From: Frankiaceae bacterium
Lineage (GTDB): Bacteria > Actinomycetota > Actinomycetes > JAFAQI01
Reading direction: 5' to 3'
NCBI GenBank assembly: GCA_030840545.1
Contig: JAVEEH010000137.1
Coordinates: forward strand, 1-5,460
Length of the DNA: 5,460 bases
The notes under the pieces were generated by a model. That model had not been told where the DNA came from, searched no databases, and saw only the letters and a program-made list of their open reading frames with translations. Position 1 is the stretch's first letter; each line of letters starts with the position of its first letter. The translations under genes and the position numbers were made by a program. Of the stretch, positions 1 through 4,789 are shown piece by piece.

Positions 1-167
1 TCGGTGTGCAGACCGACGCCGATCGCCCGCTCCCGGGACAGCCAGGCCAGGTTCGCCTCGTCCTCGCTCGCGTAGGTGCCGGCGGAGCGGATGCGCCCGT
101 CGAGGCCCTCGTAGCACGCGGTCCACCGGGTGCCGGATCTGGCCTTGCGCTTGAAGCTGTAGCCCAT
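1..167 (-). CDS. Tyrosine site-specific integrase, N-terminal part (cut by window edge)
   Basis: This is the first 55 codons of a gene that runs off the left edge. Integrases of this family catalyse recombination between an element's attP and a chromosomal attB, often a tRNA gene. The visible part starts MGYSFKRKARSGTRW and continues with a 'YEGLDGRIRSAGTY' strand pair and a helix 'SEDEANLAWL'. This matches the small N-terminal arm-type DNA-binding domain of actinobacterial phage and plasmid integrases: three short strands with a basic/aromatic pattern and a 'DGR.RSAGT' turn, then a helix. The ATG at 167-165 is supported by a strong ribosome site, GGGAGG at 179-174, six bases upstream. The catalytic domain (R-H-R-Y) lies outside the window, so activity cannot be judged. 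The tRNA 3' half at 345-386 gives independent support. Short N-terminal matches can mislead, but domain pattern, ribosome site and context agree. Confidence 0.85.
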   Translation of the reverse strand, partial: MGYSFKRKARSGTRWTACYEGLDGRIRSAGTYASEDEANLAWLSRERAIGVGLHT

Positions 168-196
168 CGCCGGCCTCCCGGTCGCCGCACGCGGTA

Positions 197-208
197 GGTC
201 CGGGGACC
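197..208. repeat. Inverted repeat in the integrase leader
   Basis: GGTCC-GG-GGACC is a perfect inverted repeat with 5-bp arms and a 2-bp centre. It lies 29 bp upstream of the integrase start codon. It could be an operator for integrase control or a small hairpin in the integrase mRNA leader. No factor can be named from sequence. Confidence 0.4.
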
Positions 209-216
209 GCGATTTT

Positions 217-234
217 GGTTAGTGGGCGGTTAGT
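217..234. repeat. Direct repeat of GGTTAGT, 11-bp period
   Basis: GGTTAGT occurs at 217-223 and again at 228-234. The copies are identical and 11 bp apart, close to one helical turn, so a protein binding both would lie on one face of the DNA. The position between integrase start and tRNA junction suits an arm-type integrase or excisionase site. The sequence shows only the repeat; the function is inferred. Confidence 0.45.
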
Positions 235-263
235 CAGCAGCCGTTTCCAGCCACCTGCAGCCG

Positions 264-279
264 ACTCCACTCAACTCCA
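264..279. repeat. ACTCC/ACTCA ladder in the attachment region
   Basis: ACTC recurs every 5 bp at 264, 269 and 274, with the hexamer ACTCCA repeated exactly at 264-269 and 274-279. A run of A follows at 279-283. The 10-bp spacing of the hexamers again matches helical phasing. It may be a second arm-type site; this is inferred from location and phasing only. Confidence 0.35.
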
Positions 280-294
280 AAAAGGGCCTCTGAC

Positions 295-308
295 CTGCGG
301 AAACGCAG
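295..308. repeat. Short hairpin with GAAA tetraloop
   Basis: CTGCG-GAAA-CGCAG forms a perfect 5-bp stem closed by a GNRA-type tetraloop when read on the plus strand. It lies about 37 bp from the tRNA fragment, inside the presumed element side of the junction. It may be part of the attachment-site architecture; no transcript is evident that would make it an RNA structure. Confidence 0.35.
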
Positions 309-344
309 TAAAGCACAGCGCTCGGCGGATCAGGATCTGCGAAA

Positions 345-386
345 CTTACAACGAGGATGTCGGGAGTTCGAGTCTCTCTGGGACCA
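345..386 (+). tRNA. 3' half of a tRNA gene (probable tRNA-Val, anticodon TAC); attachment-site remnant
   Basis: The segment fits the 3' half of a tRNA position by position: anticodon loop CTTACAA (345-351, anticodon TAC at 347-349), 3' anticodon stem CGAGG (352-356), variable region ATGTC (357-361), T arm GGGAG-TTCGAGT-CTCTC (362-378, one G-U pair), acceptor strand TGGGACC (379-385) and discriminator A (386). CCA is not encoded, which is usual in Actinobacteria. The 5' half is absent: 340-344 cannot pair with CGAGG, and no GGTCCCA acceptor strand or D arm lies in the preceding 80 bases. It is therefore not a functional tRNA gene. A 3' tRNA fragment beside an integrase gene is the known product of integration into a tRNA, the intact copy lying at the other end of the element. 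The Val assignment rests on the anticodon alone. Confidence 0.8.
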
Positions 387-451
387 CGAACCGCTTCTGG
401 CAATTGCTGCGAAACCGCGCACCTCTTCCTTGGCGTAGGGGTTGTTTCGTG
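387..451. other. Spacer between tRNA remnant and MarR gene terminator
   Basis: I see no gene, repeat or promoter in this 65-bp stretch. It completes the gene-free region from the integrase start (167) to the MarR stop (490). If the tRNA fragment marks the junction, this should be the first host-derived sequence. Confidence 0.4.
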
Positions 452-473
452 GCCTCGCCGCCACCGGCGAGGC
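452..473 (-). terminator. Hairpin terminator of the MarR gene
   Basis: GCCTCGCCG-CCAC-CGGCGAGGC is a perfect 9-bp stem with a 4-base loop, and it begins 16 bases past the MarR stop codon. On the minus strand no U-run follows (it reads CACGAAACAAC), so it is not a canonical intrinsic terminator. Hairpins without U-tracts are common at the ends of actinobacterial genes, and position and stem strength make this the likely 3' end of the MarR transcript. Confidence 0.6.
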
Positions 474-489
474 ACACCGCCGGTCGCCG

Positions 490-966
490 TTAGCCCGTGA
501 TCTGGCCCAACTCAGTCAGGAGTTCGCGGAGTTGTCGCATGCGCTGTTTGCCAAGCGCGCGTGTCCATTCCGACTCGACGGTGTGAATGATCGCCAGGGC
601 GGCGTGGATCTGCGCCCAGCCCCGGTCGGTCAGACAGATCAGTGCCGCGCGCCGGTCGCTTGGGTCGGGACGTCGCTCGAGGTAGCCGCGCTGCTCGAGG
701 TAGTCGACCAAATATCCCATCGACTGCTTAGTGATCTGGGCACGCTCGGCCAGGTCGGTGAGACGTGATCCGTCCGGCGCGATGTGCTGGAACACGGCAG
801 TGTGCGCGGGCCGGAGATCGTCGAAGCCGGCCTCGGCCAGCTCAGCGCTAATCCGCCGGACCACCTCCTGGAACGGGGCGCGCAGGAGGATTCCGAGATT
901 GGGTGGTGCGTCCCCGGACGGCCCCGCGACCGGTGCCCGGTCATCTCTTGACAACGAGTCCTCCAT
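490..966 (-). CDS. MarR-family winged-helix transcriptional regulator
   Basis: The product is a 158-aa cytosolic DNA-binding protein of normal MarR length. Members act as dimers, usually repress their own and a neighbouring gene, and release DNA when a ligand or oxidant binds. After a polar 22-residue N-terminus comes a dimerisation helix (about 24-46). The winged helix-turn-helix follows: 'LTDLAERAQITKQSMGYLVDYLEQRGYL' region at 69-96, recognition helix about 79-92. The wing carries the family signature DPSDRRA at 101-107, followed by 'LTDRG' at 112-116, and a C-terminal dimerisation helix ends the protein. The single cysteine (about 111) is in the wing, not at the N-terminal sensing position of OhrR-type proteins, so peroxide sensing is not suggested. 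The ATG at 966 has only a weak ribosome site (GACGAG). It is divergent from the secreted protein at 1051 with palindromes between them, which points to that gene as target. The ligand cannot be inferred. Confidence 0.93.
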   Translation of the reverse strand: MEDSLSRDDRAPVAGPSGDAPPNLGILLRAPFQEVVRRISAELAEAGFDDLRPAHTAVFQHIAPDGSRLTDLAERAQITKQSMGYLVDYLEQRGYLERRPDPSDRRAALICLTDRGWAQIHAALAIIHTVESEWTRALGKQRMRQLRELLTELGQITG

Positions 967-977
967 CTCGTCAGTAT
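948..977 (+). promoter_or_regulatory. Candidate promoter of the secreted-protein gene at 1051
   Basis: TTGACA at 948-953 is a perfect -35 hexamer. An 18-bp spacer leads to CAGTAT at 972-977, a poor -10 that keeps the A at position 2 and the final AT. Transcription would start near 984, inside the palindromes at 970-993, giving a leader of about 65 bases. The -35 lies within the first codons of the divergent MarR gene. The -35 match is clear; the -10 is weak, so a factor or another start may be involved. Confidence 0.45.
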
Positions 978-993
978 CTCTGACTACCAGTCA
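970..993. promoter_or_regulatory. Probable MarR operator: two overlapping palindromes
   Basis: Two perfect inverted repeats with 5-bp arms overlap here: GTCAG-TATCT-CTGAC (970-984) and TGACT-ACC-AGTCA (981-993). The second, read on the minus strand with its flank, approximates TTGACTnnnAGTCAA, a common shape for MarR-family operators. They lie 4 to 27 bp upstream of the MarR start and cover the expected -10/start region of the divergent gene, so one bound dimer could repress both directions. A possible minus-strand -10 for MarR itself (TAAGAT, 999-994) adjoins the right arm. The palindromes are seen; binding by this MarR is inferred. Confidence 0.65.
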
Positions 994-1030
994 ATCTTAC
1001 TAAAGGACACACCCACAGTTCGCAACCCCC

Positions 1031-1040
1031 CTTCTAGAAG
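1031..1040. repeat. Perfect palindrome CTTCTAGAAG overlapping the ribosome site
   Basis: A perfect 10-bp palindrome sits directly in front of, and shares its last bases with, the ribosome site of the secreted-protein gene (AGAGGA, 1038-1043). It contains CTAG, a tetranucleotide usually scarce in bacterial genomes. Occupation by a protein would interfere with early transcription. It may also be coincidental. Confidence 0.4.
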
Positions 1041-1050
1041 AGGACCCACC

Positions 1051-1560
1051 ATGAACCGCAAACACCTCGTCGCCGCCGCCGTCACCGGGCTGGCCGTCGC
1101 AGCCGCCGTTCCGATGTCGGCGGCCCAAGCGGCCGGCGGAAACGCCTCCGGCAGCTACCAATTCACTGGCGCCACCATGCCCGTCCCGAGGACTGCCGGC
1201 GACCACCTCATCCTTGACGGCCTGACGGCAACAGTCGCCTGGACCGGCACTTTCACGGGCACCTCGACCCTCACCGGCCGGCTCGTCCTGCGCCCGATCG
1301 ACGGCGGCAACCCGCTGTTCGGGACGGCGAACTACCAGTACACCGACGTCTTCGTCGGCACGGTCAACGGCGTTTCAGGCACCATGACCCTGCTCGAGGA
1401 GGGGCAGACCGGGCGGGACGGCATCGTCCACTCCAAGGACGTCGTCGTATCGGCGACCGGCGGGCTCGTCGGCCTCACCGGCATGGTTAAGGGGACCGGG
1501 ACCGTGAGCGGCCCGACCGGCCCCGCGGGCACCTACCTCGGCACCGTGTCGATGCCCTGA
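1051..1560 (+). CDS. Small secreted beta-rich protein, possibly DUF3224/allene-oxide-cyclase-barrel-like
   Basis: The 169-aa product has a textbook Sec signal peptide: basic MNRKH, a hydrophobic Ala/Val run at about 6-22, and cleavage after SAAQA (near 27). The mature part is about 142 aa, has no cysteine and is almost wholly predicted beta strand, with Gly/Thr repeats such as 'TGTFTGTSTLTGRL', 'GVSGTMTLLEEG' and 'GGLVGLTGMVKGTGTVSG', ending 'GTYLGTVSMP'. The 'G.sGtm' strand and the 'GGL.GL.G...G.G' close resemble DUF3224-type proteins, which fold as an eight-stranded barrel like allene oxide cyclase; I hold this assignment loosely. No enzymatic residues can be named. The start is fixed by AGAGGA at 1038-1043, seven bases before ATG. 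The divergent MarR gene and the intervening palindromes suggest it is MarR-controlled. A hairpin at 1581-1617 ends the unit, so it appears monocistronic. Confidence 0.92.
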   Translation: MNRKHLVAAAVTGLAVAAAVPMSAAQAAGGNASGSYQFTGATMPVPRTAGDHLILDGLTATVAWTGTFTGTSTLTGRLVLRPIDGGNPLFGTANYQYTDVFVGTVNGVSGTMTLLEEGQTGRDGIVHSKDVVVSATGGLVGLTGMVKGTGTVSGPTGPAGTYLGTVSMP

Positions 1561-1757
1561 CCCTCCGGGGCTGGCGGCGCGGGTCCGGCGGGGAGAGTGA
1601 ACTCCTTCGCCGGGCCTGCGCTGCCTTTCGCACGTGCGACGCACGGCCCGGTCCGGTCCGCGAGTGCATCGACGGCGTCAGGGACGACGTAGTGCGGACG
1701 CCGGGCGAACCCGGCCGCCTCGGCAGGAATGTGCGGGCTGGACGGCGAAGTCATCAT
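1533..1757 (-). CDS. Possible small antisense-side gene or gene remnant, 74 codons
   Basis: A minus-strand frame with ATG at 1757 (second ATG at 1754) and stop at 1533 encodes 74 residues. I count about 80% G or C at third codon positions, as in real genes here, whereas the plus-strand frame through 1692-1781 is less biased. The N-terminal half contains 'RRPHYVVPDAVDALADR', which recalls the start of small actinobacterial proteins of unknown function that begin with a 'YVVPD..D.L' motif; this is from memory and unproven. The C-terminal half is Pro/Ala/Gly-rich and looks unfolded, and the frame ends by overlapping the last 28 bases of the secreted-protein gene on the other strand. No clear ribosome site precedes the ATG. 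It could be a degenerate remnant, or a non-coding frame carried by the GC bias. Confidence 0.25.
   Translation of the reverse strand: MMTSPSSPHIPAEAAGFARRPHYVVPDAVDALADRTGPCVARAKGSAGPAKEFTLPAGPAPPAPEGQGIDTVPR
1581..1617 (+). terminator. Long hairpin after the small secreted-protein gene
   Basis: Starting 20 bases past the stop codon, 1581-1590 pairs with 1608-1617 (ten pairs, two of them G-U). After a one-base bulge (T1607), 1591-1595 pairs with 1602-1606, leaving a six-base loop AGTGAA. This 15-pair imperfect stem is GC-rich and is followed by a weak pyrimidine tract (CTGCCTTTC). Position and strength make it the likely transcription terminator of the gene at 1051. It lies inside the weak minus-strand frame at 1533-1757, which counts against that frame being a gene. 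Confidence 0.6.
1628..1639. repeat. Perfect 12-bp palindrome TCGCACGTGCGA
   Basis: A perfect 12-bp palindrome centred on CACGTG lies 142 bp upstream of the NHL-protein start. It has the symmetry of a dimeric regulator's half-sites. No adjacent regulator is seen other than MarR, whose candidate operator differs. It may be an operator for the NHL gene. Confidence 0.35.
1700..1715. repeat. Hairpin GCCGGG-CGAA-CCCGGC upstream of the NHL gene
   Basis: A perfect 6-bp GC-only stem is closed by a CGAA tetraloop, 66 bp upstream of the chosen GTG start. It could be in the leader mRNA of the NHL gene or simply reflect base composition. I find no convincing -35/-10 pair for this gene between 1618 and 1781. 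Confidence 0.3.
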
Positions 1758-1781
1758 CTCGTCGTCTGTGGGGGGCCTGAG

Positions 1782-4685
1782 GTGTCGGCACGAGCGCGCA
1801 GTTGGCTGCGTGCTGCGACGGCTGCGCTCTGCGTGTTGGGACTCTTGGCGGTCGCCGGTCCGGCCGCGCGAGCGGATGGGCCGACGGTGCACGCCTTCGC
1901 TGGGAACCCTGTCCGTAACTCCATGGGCCGGGACGTGGGGCAGCTGCCGTGGCGGATCGCGGCCGGTGGTGGGTACGTGGCGGTCCTCGACACCCTGAAC
2001 CGAGTGCTGCGCCGCTACGACGTGGTCTCCGGGGAGGAAACCGTGATCTTTGGGGACGGTTTTCGGCCTCCCGATTCCACGGGGTCTAACGATCCGCTGG
2101 CGCAGTCGTTCAACGGGCCCGAGGCGTTCATCGCCGTTGACCCGAAGGGCAATACGGACCTGTTCCTCTCTGACCTGAAGAGACTTGTCCGGCTGGACAC
2201 GCAAGGTCACATGACTGTTCAATCCGTTGGTTTCGGTCGCTACGGCGCGCAGTACTCCTTGGCGGCGGACGCGGTCGGCAACGTCTATGTGGCCTGCACC
2301 TCGGACAACACGGTGGTCATGGTCGACAAGAACGGTGCGGTCACGCCGGTCGCTGGCACTGGTGACGCGGGGCACACCGGCGACGGGGGCCCTGCCGCCG
2401 ATGCCACGCTGTCCGCTCCGACGAGCATCGCCATCGATAACACCGGCAACCTGATCGTCACCGACGGGGCTGGGGTCTACATCCGCGAGGTGGACTCGAA
2501 CGGCAACATCGCGACCATCGCGGGTAACGGGCAGCGAGGTGGTGCCGGCGATGGGGGTCCGGCGTCCGCCGCCAGCCTGGATATCGGCTCGATCGGTGTA
2601 AGCCCCGCAGGCGACGTGTTTCTGACCAGCAAGGCAGAAAGTGTGGTGCGCGCGATCGGTCCGACCGGCCAGATCAACCGCTATGCCGGTAGACCGAACA
2701 CCGGTGGCGGCGACCTGGAATTCTCGGCGACCGGCTGGGGTGACGGCGGTAACGCCCTCGACGCGGGATTCGCTGGGATGTTGGATCTCGCGACTGACAG
2801 CGACGGGACCGTCTATGTCGCGCAACGAGGTGGGCCCGGTGGCATCATCCGAAGGATCGACCTCGCCACTCGCTTCGTCTCCACGGTCGCGGGCAACAAC
2901 ACTGAGGCCTACGGCGGTGACGGAGCAGACGCGAACGGAGCGGGCATCAGTCACGAGGTCGCGCTGGCGGTCGCCGCCGATGGCGGCCTCCTCATTGCCG
3001 ACGAGAGCGACCGGGCTGTTCGCTTGGTCGACACGAGCCACGGCATCAGCACCCTCGTCGGCAACGGCGAATGCTGTGATCTTCTCAGCAACCCTCCCCC
3101 GATGACGGGCGCCATTCTCGACGGGCCGCAAGCAGTTGCCGTCGACGGGGACGGCAACACCTTCGTGGCGACGACGTATGAAGGCAGCTTGTCCCTCGCG
3201 ACTGCGGTGATCGAACGCACCGCAGCAGGCGACTACCTCCCGATCGCGGGTCAGCGAACGCCCTATCAGAGTCCGACCGAAGGCGATGGACCAGCGCTCG
3301 GTGCGACGGTCCTGCCAACAGCTATCGCGGTGGACTCACAGGGACGCGTCTACGTCGGTGACCGGTGCAGCATCCGGGTCATTACGGCCGGTCAGATCCG
3401 CACCATCACCGGCAACCCCGAAGTCTGCGGCGACTCGACCGGCGGCGAACTGGCTGTCGGAGCCCGGATCGAGCATGTCACCGCCCTGGCCGTTGACCCG
3501 CAGGGCCGAATTCTTGCCACAACGGTCGGTGGCACTTCGAGCGGTCTTTACCGTATCGACGCGAACGGCCTGTGGACGCGCCTCTGCTCGTGCTTCGGCT
3601 ACTCCATCACCGTCGACTCCACGAACACGATCTACCTCGACGGCATCCAACGCGTGAACCTTGGGGACGGCACAACCACCTACCTCGCGCACCCGTACCA
3701 GCCCGACAGCGGCGACGGCGGTCCCCTCGACCAGAGCAGCTTCATGGCCGCCCGCGGCGCCGCGCTCGCGCCTGATGGGACCCTCTACGTCGGCGACCAT
3801 GGCCTTATCCGAAGCATCACAGGACTCGCCGCGGCAGCCGTCCCCGCGACCCAGCCGCGCAATCTGAATGCCGCACCGTCCGATCAGGCGGCAACGATCA
3901 CCTGGAGGCCACCAGCGGACACCGGCGCCGACCTTCCCCGGTCATACCTGCTGACCCTCGAGCCCGGCGACACGCGCATAGCCGCCGGCGGCACGGCGAC
4001 CACCATGACCGTGCGCGGTCTCACCAACGGCACGACGTACACCCTCGAAGTGAAGGCGCGCAACGCCGCAGGTGACGGCGCATCCTCCCAACAGGTGACC
4101 TTTACCCCGCGCGCGCCCAGTCGGTTGACCGCGGCGCCCACTGCAGCAACGACAGCCGGTCACCCCGTCACCCTGAGCGCCCGGCTCAGCGCCGGAGAGC
4201 AACCCCAGGCCGGTCGCTCGCTCGAGATCCAGGGGCGCCTAGATGGCACCACAACCTGGCACAGCCTCGCTCACGCCACGACCGACAACGACGGGCGCGC
4301 GACCTACCAGACCGATCCATCGCACAACTCAGACTTCAGGTGGCGTTGGGCTGGGAACGCCGCTAGCACCGCAGCCATGAGCCCAGAACGTGTCGTCATC
4401 GTCCGATCCACTGTGCACGCGACAAGCGCTGCGACCGGCATGTCAGCACATCCGGTCAAGATCAGCGGAGCAGTCTTCCCGGCGGCACCGAACGCGCGCG
4501 TAGTTCTCCAGAGGTACACCGCTCACGCTTGGCAGACCGTCGCGAGGCAACCTCTCGGCCACGGCCGGACATTCGCATTCGTGCTACCGGCCGCAGCCGG
4601 AACACATAGGTACCGGGTACACAAGCCACGCGACTCCCGGAACGGAGCCAACTCCTCACTTGGCCTCAGCGTCACCGGCGCCTGA
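1782..4685 (+). CDS. Large secreted NHL-repeat beta-propeller protein with fibronectin III and two Ig-like domains
   Basis: The product is 967 aa from a GTG at 1782. A longer frame opens at a GTG at 1692, but only the later start puts a Sec signal peptide at the N-terminus: basic 1-10, hydrophobic AATAALCVLGLLAVAG 11-26, cleavage after ARA at 31. A G-run (1770-1775) six bases upstream can serve as ribosome site. Residues about 50-687 hold roughly twelve NHL-like repeats of the type 'IAVDxxGxxYVxDxxxxxVRxV...TIAGxG', several with the loop GDGGP (e.g. 200-204). Such repeats fold as six-bladed propellers that bind proteins, glycans or other ligands. A fibronectin III domain follows (688-779: ITW core, 'GLTNGTTYTLEVKARNAAGDG'), then two Ig-like sandwiches (about 781-876 and 877-967). 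There is no LPXTG or C-terminal membrane segment, so it is probably released or held non-covalently at the surface. Cysteines 431, 432, 529, 549, 602 and 604 cluster in blades 8-11. The ligand is unknown. Confidence 0.93.
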   Translation: MSARARSWLRAATAALCVLGLLAVAGPAARADGPTVHAFAGNPVRNSMGRDVGQLPWRIAAGGGYVAVLDTLNRVLRRYDVVSGEETVIFGDGFRPPDSTGSNDPLAQSFNGPEAFIAVDPKGNTDLFLSDLKRLVRLDTQGHMTVQSVGFGRYGAQYSLAADAVGNVYVACTSDNTVVMVDKNGAVTPVAGTGDAGHTGDGGPAADATLSAPTSIAIDNTGNLIVTDGAGVYIREVDSNGNIATIAGNGQRGGAGDGGPASAASLDIGSIGVSPAGDVFLTSKAESVVRAIGPTGQINRYAGRPNTGGGDLEFSATGWGDGGNALDAGFAGMLDLATDSDGTVYVAQRGGPGGIIRRIDLATRFVSTVAGNNTEAYGGDGADANGAGISHEVALAVAADGGLLIADESDRAVRLVDTSHGISTLVGNGECCDLLSNPPPMTGAILDGPQAVAVDGDGNTFVATTYEGSLSLATAVIERTAAGDYLPIAGQRTPYQSPTEGDGPALGATVLPTAIAVDSQGRVYVGDRCSIRVITAGQIRTITGNPEVCGDSTGGELAVGARIEHVTALAVDPQGRILATTVGGTSSGLYRIDANGLWTRLCSCFGYSITVDSTNTIYLDGIQRVNLGDGTTTYLAHPYQPDSGDGGPLDQSSFMAARGAALAPDGTLYVGDHGLIRSITGLAAAAVPATQPRNLNAAPSDQAATITWRPPADTGADLPRSYLLTLEPGDTRIAAGGTATTMTVRGLTNGTTYTLEVKARNAAGDGASSQQVTFTPRAPSRLTAAPTAATTAGHPVTLSARLSAGEQPQAGRSLEIQGRLDGTTTWHSLAHATTDNDGRATYQTDPSHNSDFRWRWAGNAASTAAMSPERVVIVRSTVHATSAATGMSAHPVKISGAVFPAAPNARVVLQRYTAHAWQTVARQPLGHGRTFAFVLPAAAGTHRYRVHKPRDSRNGANSSLGLSVTGA

Positions 4686-4789
4686 ACGCGGTCCTCGGCA
4701 GCGCGCCCGCCAGAGCCGATTGTCAGCGCGCCGGTCTTTTGCTGGGGGATAGGTCACCGATGACGTAGGACTTGCACGTGGGCTCGACC
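4686..4789. terminator. Convergent intergenic region, weak terminator candidates
   Basis: Two genes end into this 104-bp gap. CAGCGCGCC is repeated directly at 4699-4707 and 4724-4732. Because GCGCGC is self-complementary, 4701-4706 can pair with 4726-4731, followed by CGGTCTTTT on the plus strand. A competing stem pairs TCGGC (4695-4699) with GCCGA (4715-4719). GTCA-CCGA-TGAC (4753-4764) is a minor hairpin. A bidirectional terminator is expected here, but none of these is strong. Confidence 0.3.

Noticed and set aside
6..197. Plus-strand 63-codon frame over the integrase start
   Set aside because: It is Pro/Gly/Ala-rich without a domain and lies antisense to a better supported integrase N-terminus with its own ribosome site.
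301..386. A complete tRNA gene
   Set aside because: No 5' acceptor strand GGTCCCA, no D arm, and 340-344 does not pair with the anticodon stem at 352-356.
230..475. An 81-codon minus-strand frame containing 'RETRTPDILV'
   Set aside because: The motif is the antisense translation of the tRNA 3' half (T arm and variable region). Frames like this are often mis-annotated as proteins beside attachment sites; there is no ribosome site or domain.
1692..1781. GTG at 1692 as start of the NHL protein
   Set aside because: It would add 30 residues without hydrophobic character in front of a perfectly placed signal peptide, and third-position GC bias is weak there.
1821..1832. Lipoprotein lipobox at Cys17 of the NHL signal peptide
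   Set aside because: The residue before Cys is Leu, not Gly/Ala/Ser, and a good signal peptidase I site (ARA) follows the hydrophobic run.
1533..3131. A 532-codon minus-strand frame opposite the NHL gene
   Set aside because: It is a shadow of the NHL gene's biased codon use: low-complexity, Arg/Val/Asp-rich, no domain. Only its last 74 codons, outside the NHL gene, were kept as a weak candidate.
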